Assembly: GCA_937146725.1 (NCBI GenBank)
Contig: CAKZRU010000189.1
Span: 1 to 35,317 of the forward strand
Source: an uncultured Myxococcales bacterium
GTDB lineage: Bacteria > Myxococcota_A > Bradymonadia > UBA7976 > VGTA01
Direction: 5' to 3'
Length of the DNA stretch: 35,317 bases
How positions within the stretch are numbered: position 1 is the stretch's first letter; each line of letters starts with the position of its first letter. A model generated the notes under the pieces. That model was not told where the DNA came from. It saw only the letters and a program-made list of their open reading frames with translations, and made no database searches. Positions 1-8,977 of the stretch are shown piece after piece. The translations under genes were made by a program, and so were the position numbers.

Positions 1-1
1 T

Positions 2-805
2 GAAGATAACAATGTTAAGGAATTCTCGATCGAATATTTCTTTGATGATGGTGAACCTTTGGTGGTAAGCCCAGAAGGAGGCGCGATTACTTTAGGCTTC
101 ACAGAATTACGACAAGGCAATGGAGACTTTGTTGGTTTTTGGACAATTCCTTTCTTAGTTGACGCCAACGTTGACTTATTAAGCTTAGCTGAAGCCAAAC
201 TCACCGTGACCGATGAAGATGGTAATGTTAGTCCTGAAACCACTGTCGCCTTGTTAAATACACCAACTATGGATGATGGCGAAGAATGTGACTTAAACCG
301 AGGTCTATCACGCTGTGGTGAGGAATCCCTGTGTGAAACAGCCGCTGGCGGTCGAACGACCTGTGGACCGGCTGTACCGGAATGCCCCGATTACTACAAT
401 GCTATCGACCTAAATACAGAGGGTGGTCGCTATGAAGGTGATACAACAGGACAACCCACTTATGGTGTAGGTAGTTGCGGGGGCGGAAGCGCTTCACAAG
501 TCTTTAATTTTACAGCAGATAGTGCCGGTACCTATGCTTTTCAAGCTGAGGCCACAGGTGTATCCCCAGGCTTTATGGGACAACCAGACCCCTTAATGTG
601 GATTCGTAGTCACTGTCGCTTTTCTGATTGGGTCGCCGAGTTGGCATGCAATGATGATGTGAATGTACAGGCAGGTGATTTAAGCAGCTTGATTACTTTA
701 GATCTTGAAGCCGGACAAAGTGTATACATCTTTATCGACGGTTATTCTCGTGATGGAGAAATCGGCTGGACTGGCCCCTTTGTTTTTTCTGTTGAAGCAA
801 GGTAA
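2..805 (+). CDS. Secreted Ig-like/PPC-like protein, 5' end outside the window
   Basis: The frame is open from base 2, so the gene starts left of the window. A TTG at 59 gives a shorter 248-residue reading, but the in-frame codons upstream of it continue the same acidic, beta-type sequence. The visible part begins with a probable Ig-like beta domain containing TVTDEDGNVSPE. A short cysteine-rich linker follows (about six Cys), then a C-terminal domain like those of Myxococcota surface proteins: ASQVFNFTADSAGTYAF, then DPLMWIRSHC, LACNDDVN, and LDLEAGQSVYIFIDGY with GPFVFSVE at the end. This resembles the pre-peptidase C-terminal fold that often ends exported proteins in this group. No catalytic motif is visible. 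It ends 62 nt before the next gene. The role is probably extracellular or surface; the exact function is unknown. Confidence 0.75.
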   Translation, partial: EDNNVKEFSIEYFFDDGEPLVVSPEGGAITLGFTELRQGNGDFVGFWTIPFLVDANVDLLSLAEAKLTVTDEDGNVSPETTVALLNTPTMDDGEECDLNRGLSRCGEESLCETAAGGRTTCGPAVPECPDYYNAIDLNTEGGRYEGDTTGQPTYGVGSCGGGSASQVFNFTADSAGTYAFQAEATGVSPGFMGQPDPLMWIRSHCRFSDWVAELACNDDVNVQAGDLSSLITLDLEAGQSVYIFIDGYSRDGEIGWTGPFVFSVEAR

Positions 806-867
806 TTACACTTACCTAACTCCTAAGCATCTTTGAAAAATCAACCTGATGATCAGGACCATATATA

Positions 868-3800
868 ATGCCTCAAGACAATATTATCATGAGTGTCAAT
901 CAGCTTTGTGAGCAAGTTAATCAGTGGTGTAATCAGCTTGAACTCAAACCTCAATGGAAGCAGTTGTGGCAAAGTTCACAGCAAGCACAAGCCTTTCGTT
1001 TAGATTTATCAAGCTGTAGCTTTAAAACCCACCAAGCCCTTGATGAATTTCAACAAAAAAGAGCTCATTCAGCCCCTCATTTAGGAATACATTCAGATCT
1101 TCAGGCTCATTCTAATGGGAACGCCCAGTCTAAAAGGCAAAAAAAAAACGCGGTCCAACTTGCTGCCCAATGGACAGAAAAGCAATTTAAGTCCATTATA
1201 AAACAAGACAAGTCCGAGAAGCAGACAGTTCAGTCCACAACTTGGCACTTTGCTGATCGCCCACAAGCCCAAGCTATTTTGCTCAATATTGAGCAAAGCT
1301 TTCAAGCTCTTTGTCAAAGTGAAAATGAGATCCGAAAAGCTTTACTCGCCTTACCCAAGAATGAATATCAGCTTGAACAAGTAAAAGATGAGATTGACCG
1401 ATTAAATCAAACCCTGGTGCAAAATAATCGAGACACGCACCTCTCTGACTATGAAGAAACAAGACGTGCTTTTGAGTTGGTACATCAAAGTCGTTTTTTA
1501 AAAAGACTGTGTGCACATATCGAAGGAATGACCGGTACTTACCAAGCTGACTTGATTAGTGAAACCTTTAGTATGAGTGAGGTACAATGGTATCAAACGG
1601 CACTTCAAAAAGCGGAGCTTGACCAAGACTATGAGCAGGTTTACACAGAGAGTTTAGAGCGTGAAGTCAGTTCCTTTGAAGAAGCTGTGCAAGAGTTTAT
1701 TAATGATAACTCAGAGTCAAATACAAATCATGTAGAACAGCTACCTAAGCTTTGGCGCTGCCTATTATGGGGAGGGGAGCTAGAGGTCACAATTCATGTT
1801 TCGCCTATCACTGAAAGCGAAGCTTTGGTCCAGCGCTGTGCAAAAGCTCGAAAAAACCTTCGGGCTGTGATTGAAAGCAATGTTGCTCATCTAGATAATC
1901 AGGCCTTTATCAATCACTTTACCGAGCTTAGCTGGGACTTGCTTTATTACGCAAGTGATCTCATGAGCGAAATGGATCACACCTCTCTAAAGTGTAGTAT
2001 TTTTAGACTTTCTTGTGTGGTGCGAGATCTAGATTGGTATCTATCTTGGGACAAGGTAAAACAGGCTCAGACCCAAGCGGATCAAAACTTTAGTTCAAGC
2101 ATTGACCGCTTACAAAAACAGCTTCATCGAGTCAAAGTTGAACTCCAAGAAAAAAAACTTCAAGAACGCTTGGAGTCGATCTTTGGACAAAAGTTTATTA
2201 CCCGCTTTGAGCAAATACTCTTTGGGCTCATCTTTGTGGTTCTCGCCCTGCTTTTTTATGAGTTTATTTGGGTAGAGCACGATGACAAGGCAACACGCAA
2301 AGTATTGGCATTAATTGATACAGGCATTTGTGCAGTATTTCTGGCCGAGTTTTTTCTCAAAATCTCCTTGGTCAAGCAAAAATGGTTCTACTTTAAACGA
2401 CGTTGGTTCATTGATCTTTTACCCTCCATTCCCTTTGTCTATTTTACAGACTACTTATACATCGAATATATGATGGCTGGGCGGTCCGCAAAATTGGTGC
2501 GTCTATCTCGTTTTGCCCGTTATATTAGAGTGATTCGGCCTTTTATACGCGTGATTCGCTTGGTCTCTTTTACCTTGAGAGGTATGGATCGTTTAATTCG
2601 GCGTTATTCACAGTGGCTTAACCATAATCTAGTGTTCTTTGAACCTTCTCAAAGCATATATCATCGACCTGAACCAAACTATTTTGAGCAGGCGAATGTT
2701 GTTTATGCTCGCTCCTTGTCATTAACTCGCCAACTCACCGCTCAATTGAGCACCACAGAACTTGCTCCAATGCTGCCCTTTTATCTCACAAGTTTAAAAG
2801 AGCATTTAAGTGGTGAACATGCCCCACTTTCACAGCAACAACTCAATGGAGAAATGAGCATACAAAGACTAAAAGAGGTGCCGGTCGAACATGCGATTCA
2901 CACCTTAATAAATCTACAAGGCGCAGAGCTTGAAGCCCATTTAGGATATAATTTCCCTAAGCGCCTGTATACAGTGGTTGGACTTTTTGATTTACCAATC
3001 CTCAATCGTCTACCGCTTTTACAAACGGTTTTACTTAAACGTCGTCATAGTACAGCCTCCGAGTTTTCTGCTTGGTGGATCAGAGGCTTTGGTAAGCTTT
3101 TAGAGACTTTATTATCTTTAGGCTATTGGTTTGCTGACCTTTATGGAGTAGTGACCGGCCCTAAATTGATCGACCGGGTGGGGAGTACCTTGGTCCGTTC
3201 TTTTGAACGACCAGCCAAGCGTTTAATGATCTTTGGTGGTCTTTTGATCACGCTTAAGCTCTTAGTGACTGGCTTGGGCGTAAATATGCTAAGTAATTTG
3301 GTGAATGCCCTACAACGCTTTGTTGGATTACCCATGATCATCATTGGAACGATTTGCTTAGTTCCGTTGGTCTTAGGTAAGTGGATGAAGCGTATCGCAG
3401 ATCAAGCCGAAGAGCTATATCGCCTAACTTCCGAAGCTCAATTTATCAATCTGCTTAAGGATCTTAAAGAGCGCAATGCCGAAGAAGATTTAACTCAGAT
3501 TTATAACCGAGTGGTATATGCCGAAGAACAGCTTTGGGGTTTAGCTACGGCCGAAACCAAAAATGAACGCTGTAAAACTTTTGTACAAGTGAGCGCAAGT
3601 GAGCTTAAAAAGCCTCTTTTGGTCAATCAAGAAATGCATGACTCTGAAGAGCCTCAGCAAGCAACAGAAAACAGTGCTGAGCAAAGTGCCTTTCTCCAAC
3701 TCTGTGATGCAATGGGTTCCCCAAGCCATGACTTATATTGGTTGGATAAGCGCTTGGACTTATTATATCGAGATTATCTTGATGGAGCCATTTTACATCA

Positions 3801-5427
3801 TTCCGATATCAAGACCACAGAACAATTATTGGGTAATTTATCTTTAAGAAATCTTTTCGAATATAAACTATCCATGACTGCACAAGAAAAATCAGCGATT
3901 GAGCGTTTAGATCTAGGGACACATCGTTCACTGATTGGCCCCTTTATGTGGTTTAGCTTAATTACCCAAAGTGTGAGCCAAGCGGCTGCTCAGTTAGTCA
4001 TTGATTATAACCGGTATATCATCCCTAAAAACCAAATCGATTTGGCACCGCCACAAAATATTGCGCTTTTTGAAGCATGGATGAAACATAAAAATGGTGA
4101 AGGCTTAAGCTATCCTGAACTTGAAAAACAGAAACGAGAACTTCAGCTTTCTCCCTTTAATACCACTGACATTACTGTACTTCAGGTTTTGGCCTCTCCT
4201 AGTAACCATGAACAAGAAATTAAGGCCCGTTTTGGCGAGCCTGTACTAGGCATTCTTAATCAAGATCAAAAACGACTCATTCGAGGTGTTTTTAGTAGCT
4301 ATCCACTTCATCAATTGCCTAAGCCTATGCGTACCTTAAATCCCTACTTACTTTACAATGAGTATATACAAGGGGGTAAGGTATTTATATTACCTTTTAG
4401 AATCATTGGTTTAGTTTTTAAGGCCATTGGTTTGGCCTTAAGTTGGACCAAAGAAAAGATTGATGAAATTCGTTTTCCCGAAAAGATTCGGACAGAGATC
4501 ATTCCGCAAAAAGACTTTGTGGTCGCTGAACGCAAAATCGATCGTATGCGCAAGCCGATCTTTATGAAGCTACTGCAACTGCGAGCTCAAATCGACTTTG
4601 CCTATTTGGGTTTACATGTGGAAGGTTTAGAACCGCTAAATGAGCTTGATGAAGAACCATGTGTTTTACAAGATCTTGAATTCATCAATGCAATAGAGGT
4701 AGAGCGTTTACCCATTCAAGAACAGATTGAATCAACCCAGTCATCATTGAGAGAGTTTTACGAATACCTAACGGTCTGTGGATATAGCGGTCAAGAGTTA
4801 GAGGCCAAATTAGAAAAGGACTACAATGCCTTAAGCAAACGTGCCCCTGAAGTTTTAAGAGCACTGATTACCGCCTATCTATCAGACTTCAAAAGACTTC
4901 AAAGCTACTTACAAACAAAAATTAAGCTTGGTGAACTATTTAACGATAGTCTCAATGGCCTGCCTAATTTACCCTTTAAACTCCATAAACGTGTTTTGCT
5001 TTCGGCTGGCCGAGCCACCAATAGAATTGTCCACCGAGGTCAAGACAGAGAAATGATGGGCTTTAAACTTTTTTGGGACAAACTCGGATTTTCAGAGCAT
5101 AGTGAAGCCGAATTTAAGGTTTGCTGGGAACGCTATTTACAAGAAGCTCGAGATCTCAAAGATCTGTTGATTCATTTTGCTGAGGTCGGTTTGCCATCCG
5201 AACGTAGTATTTTTGATGAGGTGATTCGTAATACCTCCATGTGGACCGATGAGCTTGTCACCTTGCGAAGTGTTCAAAGCTTCTCTCTCATGGATGTTGA
5301 GAATTATCGAAGATATATTTGGTCTGTGGGAAGTTATGCCAAGGACCTTGTTGCTAATTCTGCCGATACTACCGAAACAGTAAGCACTGATCCCGCAAAA
5401 AAAATCATCCATAAAGGTGGATTCTAA
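868..5427 (+). CDS. Giant protein with an S1-S4 voltage-sensor domain and no recognisable pore
   Basis: 1519 residues, ATG start with AGGA 9 nt upstream. Residues 1-440 are polar, probably helical and coiled-coil rich. Residues 446-570 read as a voltage-sensor unit: S1 about 446-468, S2 about 478-500 with acidic E494 (FLAEFFLKI), S3 about 507-527 with D516 (RRWFIDLLPSIPF), and an S4 with Arg/Lys at 539, 542, 545, 548, 551, 554, 557, 561 and 564. E494 and D516 match the usual charge-transfer positions. No S5-P-S6 follows and no TVGYG-like filter is present. Two more hydrophobic segments lie near 786-806 and 818-838, with a weaker one at 1171-1193. The rest is soluble and helical, and I recognise no enzyme motif, including no Cx5R phosphatase loop. 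Probable inner-membrane voltage-responsive protein. A lipoprotein gene begins 2 nt after the stop, suggesting an operon. The voltage-sensor assignment is strong; the function is unknown. Confidence 0.85.
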   Translation: MPQDNIIMSVNQLCEQVNQWCNQLELKPQWKQLWQSSQQAQAFRLDLSSCSFKTHQALDEFQQKRAHSAPHLGIHSDLQAHSNGNAQSKRQKKNAVQLAAQWTEKQFKSIIKQDKSEKQTVQSTTWHFADRPQAQAILLNIEQSFQALCQSENEIRKALLALPKNEYQLEQVKDEIDRLNQTLVQNNRDTHLSDYEETRRAFELVHQSRFLKRLCAHIEGMTGTYQADLISETFSMSEVQWYQTALQKAELDQDYEQVYTESLEREVSSFEEAVQEFINDNSESNTNHVEQLPKLWRCLLWGGELEVTIHVSPITESEALVQRCAKARKNLRAVIESNVAHLDNQAFINHFTELSWDLLYYASDLMSEMDHTSLKCSIFRLSCVVRDLDWYLSWDKVKQAQTQADQNFSSSIDRLQKQLHRVKVELQEKKLQERLESIFGQKFITRFEQILFGLIFVVLALLFYEFIWVEHDDKATRKVLALIDTGICAVFLAEFFLKISLVKQKWFYFKRRWFIDLLPSIPFVYFTDYLYIEYMMAGRSAKLVRLSRFARYIRVIRPFIRVIRLVSFTLRGMDRLIRRYSQWLNHNLVFFEPSQSIYHRPEPNYFEQANVVYARSLSLTRQLTAQLSTTELAPMLPFYLTSLKEHLSGEHAPLSQQQLNGEMSIQRLKEVPVEHAIHTLINLQGAELEAHLGYNFPKRLYTVVGLFDLPILNRLPLLQTVLLKRRHSTASEFSAWWIRGFGKLLETLLSLGYWFADLYGVVTGPKLIDRVGSTLVRSFERPAKRLMIFGGLLITLKLLVTGLGVNMLSNLVNALQRFVGLPMIIIGTICLVPLVLGKWMKRIADQAEELYRLTSEAQFINLLKDLKERNAEEDLTQIYNRVVYAEEQLWGLATAETKNERCKTFVQVSASELKKPLLVNQEMHDSEEPQQATENSAEQSAFLQLCDAMGSPSHDLYWLDKRLDLLYRDYLDGAILHHSDIKTTEQLLGNLSLRNLFEYKLSMTAQEKSAIERLDLGTHRSLIGPFMWFSLITQSVSQAAAQLVIDYNRYIIPKNQIDLAPPQNIALFEAWMKHKNGEGLSYPELEKQKRELQLSPFNTTDITVLQVLASPSNHEQEIKARFGEPVLGILNQDQKRLIRGVFSSYPLHQLPKPMRTLNPYLLYNEYIQGGKVFILPFRIIGLVFKAIGLALSWTKEKIDEIRFPEKIRTEIIPQKDFVVAERKIDRMRKPIFMKLLQLRAQIDFAYLGLHVEGLEPLNELDEEPCVLQDLEFINAIEVERLPIQEQIESTQSSLREFYEYLTVCGYSGQELEAKLEKDYNALSKRAPEVLRALITAYLSDFKRLQSYLQTKIKLGELFNDSLNGLPNLPFKLHKRVLLSAGRATNRIVHRGQDREMMGFKLFWDKLGFSEHSEAEFKVCWERYLQEARDLKDLLIHFAEVGLPSERSIFDEVIRNTSMWTDELVTLRSVQSFSLMDVENYRRYIWSVGSYAKDLVANSADTTETVSTDPAKKIIHKGGF

Positions 5428-5429
5428 GC

Positions 5430-6023
5430 ATGTGTAAATCCCAACAAAGCCAAATCCATGAGGATAAACTGACCGAATATATCAAGCAAAGTTCACGGAA
5501 AAAAATGAGCGTACACCATTTCTGCATAGGCCTTTGCCTTTGGTTATGTATCGGATTAATTGGCTGTGGCACCACACCTAAAACCGGTATAACCCATCCA
5601 CAAAAAAACTCATTGTCCTCAACTGAGAAGCAGAGAAATCATAAAAAACAGCAATCTGATCACAAGTTAAATCATATATCCCAACATGAAGCTAAACTAG
5701 AGTTCCAAGAACCCTTGCCGGCAGATTTAAGTCAAAGTTGTGTGCAAGCTCAAACCAAACTGTATCAAAAGGCGATGAAGTCTACTCAAGAGTACACTCA
5801 GGTCTTTATGCATGAGATCGGTAAACTAAAGCTACACTTTCAAGGGTTTCAGTTGAGTACAAGACGTTCCCAAATGATGATCTTTTTTGGCAATGGCTTA
5901 ATCAAACGCCTAAGTATGATTGAAACCATTTCTGATTGCTTGCCTCTATACACACAATACCTAAAAGATCGTGAGCAGATCTTCCAAACTGTAGAAAAGT
6001 CGATTAAAGCTCAGAATCACTAG
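5430..6023 (+). CDS. Putative lipoprotein in an operon with the voltage-sensor protein
   Basis: 197 residues from the ATG at 5430, which has AAGGTGGA (5414-5421) at good distance inside the end of the preceding gene. A second ATG at 5505 would start directly at the hydrophobic segment. Residues 26-46 run MSVHHFCIGLCLWLCIGLIG followed by Cys, and LIGC is a good lipobox. From the first ATG the n-region would be unusually long, about 33 residues, so the real start could be 5505. The mature part is Lys/Gln/His-rich and then probably helical, with one Cys pair (SCVQAQ and SDCLP). I recognise no family. It lies 2 nt after the voltage-sensor gene, and its last 20 nt overlap the end of the convergent gene at 6004-7005. 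Likely a periplasmic partner of the upstream protein by position only. Confidence 0.65.
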   Translation: MCKSQQSQIHEDKLTEYIKQSSRKKMSVHHFCIGLCLWLCIGLIGCGTTPKTGITHPQKNSLSSTEKQRNHKKQQSDHKLNHISQHEAKLEFQEPLPADLSQSCVQAQTKLYQKAMKSTQEYTQVFMHEIGKLKLHFQGFQLSTRRSQMMIFFGNGLIKRLSMIETISDCLPLYTQYLKDREQIFQTVEKSIKAQNH

Positions 6024-7005
6024 CTGCTTTGTTTAGCTTGGCTTGTTTTTCTGTATTTTCTTGTTTTTCTGTATTTTCTTGAACATCAGACTCAGTTTCT
6101 GACTCAGTTTCCGTTTGCGCTAAATTAACGTTTATTTCTTGAGCTTTCTCATCGTCAATAGGTTCATCTACAATCTCGTTGGGATCACTACGAAGCTCTG
6201 GTGGAATATACATAAGCCGTGATTCATTATTAGGGTCGCGGGTTGCCGATCCTAAAATGCCCATAAAGAGAAGAATACTTATAATCATGGCCGCAATGGC
6301 TTGAGGATCAAACCACCATACACCTCGAATATCAAAAAGATAAATGGGTGCATTTGGTGAAATCCCCATATAGTTCCGATAGGCTACATAATGAGGGCGA
6401 GCAAAGCTTGAAAGTTCACTCACCAAGCCAACATTCTTGGTTAAAGGTTCTGTGAACTGGCTCTTACTCACCACCAATACTTGTCCCTTAAACTCTTGGA
6501 GTGGAATTAAATAAGGGGCTTCTTCCGGCTCTAGATTTTCACTAAAAACCCAACGATAAGGATTTTCTTCGGTTTGTGGAGTACCACTAATTCTATATAA
6601 TCCTCGATCGATAGGCTTTAATGCTTTGATCTCATCTAGAGTTAATTCATTGATCGTTCGACTCTGTCTATGATTGAAAAAATACACGCTGGCCATTATG
6701 AGTAAAAAGCTTATACCAAGGACTTGTTTTTTTTGCTGTGGTAACCAAAGAGCTCGTAAACGACTACGATGATCAGTCGGAGGGATAGGGTTAAGCAAAT
6801 GCAGGTTATAAAAACTCATGCCTACTGCAAGTGAAAGAGGATAGAGCTCTGCTGGTGAGAGATGCTGTCCCCACTGACTTGCTAAATCCTGTACCAATAA
6901 GGCACTTCCCATCCCAAGGCCTGCTCTTAACCACCCCATTTCCCTGAAGCCACGCTTATGAGTTTGAGCGTCCTGTGTTTGTGATGATTGGGCAGAGGCA
7001 GTCAT
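6004..7005 (-). CDS. Hypothetical membrane protein with an acidic repeat tail
   Basis: 333 residues. Hydrophobic stretches lie near residues 30-45 (weak), 55-72, 95-112 (VLGISFLLIMASVYFF) and about 232-252 (AIAAMIISILLFMGILG). A soluble segment of about 120 residues between the third and fourth probably faces the periplasm. The C-terminal 70 residues are acidic and repetitive, with ETES twice and QENTEK twice, encoded by perfect short tandem DNA repeats. The start codon lies 6 nt after the stop of the ABC-F gene, so the two are probably co-transcribed. The 3' end overlaps the convergent lipoprotein gene by 20 nt. I recognise no family. Confidence 0.65.
   Translation of the reverse strand: MTASAQSSQTQDAQTHKRGFREMGWLRAGLGMGSALLVQDLASQWGQHLSPAELYPLSLAVGMSFYNLHLLNPIPPTDHRSRLRALWLPQQKKQVLGISFLLIMASVYFFNHRQSRTINELTLDEIKALKPIDRGLYRISGTPQTEENPYRWVFSENLEPEEAPYLIPLQEFKGQVLVVSKSQFTEPLTKNVGLVSELSSFARPHYVAYRNYMGISPNAPIYLFDIRGVWWFDPQAIAAMIISILLFMGILGSATRDPNNESRLMYIPPELRSDPNEIVDEPIDDEKAQEINVNLAQTETESETESDVQENTEKQENTEKQAKLNKAASDSEL
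6043..6112 (-). repeat. Two short in-frame tandem duplications in the acidic tail
   Basis: Two perfect copies of an 18-nt unit lie at 6043-6060 and 6061-6078 and encode QENTEK twice. Near by are two 12-nt units at 6089-6100 and 6101-6112, differing at the last base, which encode ETES twice. Both keep the reading frame of the membrane protein gene. They look like slippage duplications in a disordered tail. Confidence 0.85.
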
Positions 7006-7011
7006 AAGTGA

Positions 7012-8628
7012 TCACCAAGATTTCTTTTGATAGGTCTGGTGGCCGGCCAAGAAATCACCCTCAATAAATTGATCTGGGCTCAGCTCTCTAATCGTTCCCT
7101 TATCGATTTCAATGATACGATCAGCAACTGCGCTCACCATTTGACGGTCATGCGTAATAAAGATGCAAGTGCCTTCATATTGCTCAAGGGCCTCAGTTAA
7201 AGAACGGATGGACTCAAGATCTAAGTGATTTGTAGGCTCATCCAAAAGTAATACATTGGGTTTGAGGAGCATTAATCTTGCTAACAATAAGCGTACAGTT
7301 TCACCACCGGAAAGAACTTTGGTTTTCTTAAAGGGCTGTTCTTTGGTGAACAGTAAGCGACCAAAAAGGCTACGAACTTGCTCTTCACCAATTTCATCAT
7401 TCCATTTCCATAACCAAGAGTGAGCTGTATCTTCAGTATCACCGATCAGTTCCGCGTGATCTTGGGGCATATATCCCATTTGTGCTTCATATCCTGGTTC
7501 AAGAGTTCCCTCATCTGGGCTAAGTTCACCAAGCATCATTCGCATTAAGGTTGTTTTACCCGCGCCATTGGGACCTACGATGGCTACCTTATCTCCTCTA
7601 AAAAGCGACATATGAAACTTACTAAAGAGGGTTTTTCCATCAAAGCCTTTTTCAATGCCCTTCATATCAATCACTTGCTTGCCACTCGGACGTGCTTGCT
7701 CAAAGCGAATAAAAGGGCGCGCTATATTGGAACGCTTAAGATTATTTAAAGCCTCTTTTTCGCGAACAAGTTGCTTTTCACGAGACTTTACCTGTGAAGC
7801 GCGTGAACCGGCTCGGAAGCGTTGTACAAAGTCTTGTAGCTGTGAAATACGCTGTTGCTTGGCAGAGTTGGCTAATTCTAAAGCAGAGCGGGAATCGGCT
7901 TTGACTTCAACCATATCATCATAATTACCGGGATAGACGATAATGGTTTCATAATCGATATCAGCGATCTTGGTTGCCACATTATTGAGGAATAGACGAT
8001 CGTGACTAATGACGATCAAAGCGCCACGATACTCTTTCAAAAAGCCCTCAAGCCATCTAATCGAACCAATATCCAAGGCATTGGTAGGCTCGTCCAAAAG
8101 TAAGCCTTCGGGTTGACCAAATAAGGCCTGAGCAAGTAGAACACGAACCTTATCACCACCGGTTAAAACCGAAAGAGGTTCACGGTGGAACTCTAAAGGA
8201 ATACCAAGACCCTCTAATAGTTCTTCAGCTTCAGCTTCAGCCATATAACCGTCTTCTTCAGCAACCACCATTTCAAGTTCACCCAGTCGCATCCCCTCAT
8301 CATCGGAAAGATTATCAATCTTTTCCATCAAAGCCTCACGCTCGCTCAAAGCTTTCCACAAGCGATCATTACCCATCATCACAACATCTAAGATTTTTAC
8401 TTCATCAAAGCCATAGTGATCCTGTCTGAGGATGCCGAGTTTTTTAGGACGACTGACATGACCTCTCAAAGGCTCTAAGTCACCTGCTAATATCTTCATA
8501 AAAGTTGACTTGCCACAGCCATTGGGCCCAGTCAGACCATAACGTTCACCCTCATTAAAGGTCACGTTAACATTTTCGAATAATACTTGTGGCCCATAAT
8601 TCATTGAAACTTCAGAAACTGTAATCAT
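7012..8628 (-). CDS. ybiT: ABC-F family ATPase, YbiT type
   Basis: 538 residues, close to E. coli YbiT (about 530), with two nucleotide-binding domains and no membrane segment. Domain 1 has Walker A GPNGCGKST (34-42), a signature-like VLTGGDK (154-160) and Walker B with LLLDEPTNALD (E180). Domain 2 has GPNGAGKT (352-359), LSGGE (439-443) and LLLDEPTNHLD (E464). A charged linker at about 242-308 is the ABC-F interdomain tRNA-interaction region. ABC-F proteins bind the ribosomal E site and modulate translation; some protect against antibiotics, but the YbiT-like sequence argues for a housekeeping role. The first signature is LTGGD rather than LSGGE. The start is supported by GGAG upstream on the minus strand. 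It heads a two-gene unit with the membrane protein gene at 6004-7005. Confidence 0.93.
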   Translation of the reverse strand: MITVSEVSMNYGPQVLFENVNVTFNEGERYGLTGPNGCGKSTFMKILAGDLEPLRGHVSRPKKLGILRQDHYGFDEVKILDVVMMGNDRLWKALSEREALMEKIDNLSDDEGMRLGELEMVVAEEDGYMAEAEAEELLEGLGIPLEFHREPLSVLTGGDKVRVLLAQALFGQPEGLLLDEPTNALDIGSIRWLEGFLKEYRGALIVISHDRLFLNNVATKIADIDYETIIVYPGNYDDMVEVKADSRSALELANSAKQQRISQLQDFVQRFRAGSRASQVKSREKQLVREKEALNNLKRSNIARPFIRFEQARPSGKQVIDMKGIEKGFDGKTLFSKFHMSLFRGDKVAIVGPNGAGKTTLMRMMLGELSPDEGTLEPGYEAQMGYMPQDHAELIGDTEDTAHSWLWKWNDEIGEEQVRSLFGRLLFTKEQPFKKTKVLSGGETVRLLLARLMLLKPNVLLLDEPTNHLDLESIRSLTEALEQYEGTCIFITHDRQMVSAVADRIIEIDKGTIRELSPDQFIEGDFLAGHQTYQKKSW

Positions 8629-8977
8629 TTAAGTCACTCCTTTGGTGGTGTTGGCTAAGTCCTTACATGAAAAATGCGCTGAACATAACAGAGCAAGGAA
8701 AGTGTCGCAAGTCATCACTGATGCAAGTACAAATTAATTGTAAATGGATCATATCTTGAAATTACCAACTAATTATAAAGCCTTAGCGATCAAAACTTAG
8801 TTTTGCACTAGTGATTTGACAGATAAATCTAAGATTCTTTGCGACAAGTTCTTGACGCTTGGAACAGAATCAAGCGAGACTTATTAAACAGAACATGCTT
8901 GCTCTCGGAATTTTGAAAAAAAACCGAGAACCATAATTAAACATTGAGAGAGATGCAAAGCATCAGGGAGACTCGCT
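8629..8977. promoter_or_regulatory. Divergent intergenic region between the ABC-F gene and nhaA
   Basis: 349 nt without a convincing gene. It must hold the promoters of both divergent genes. TTGACA at 8816-8821 and TTGACG at 8852-8857 resemble -35 boxes, but neither has a good -10 at normal distance. An AT-rich inverted repeat, TACAA-ATTAA-TTGTA, lies at 8728-8742. A hairpin at 8903-8929 sits in the probable nhaA leader. A small reading frame on the minus strand here has no support and looks spurious. Confidence 0.5.
8903..8929 (+). promoter_or_regulatory. Hairpin in the nhaA 5' leader
   Basis: TCTCGG (8903-8908) pairs with CCGAGA (8924-8929). Inside, TTTT and AAAA can pair around a GAAA loop. 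The hairpin lies 48 nt before the nhaA start codon. It has no following T-run, so it is not an obvious terminator. It could be a leader structure or chance. Confidence 0.35.

Noticed and set aside
868..5427. Reading the giant protein as a conventional voltage-gated K+ or Na+ channel
   Set aside because: There is no P-loop or filter (TVGYG, TLESW or similar) after S4, and the next hydrophobic pair lies more than 200 residues away.
7012..8628. Antibiotic resistance role for the ABC-F protein
   Set aside because: The two-domain layout and motif text match the housekeeping YbiT group. The short linker and context give no sign of a resistance type.
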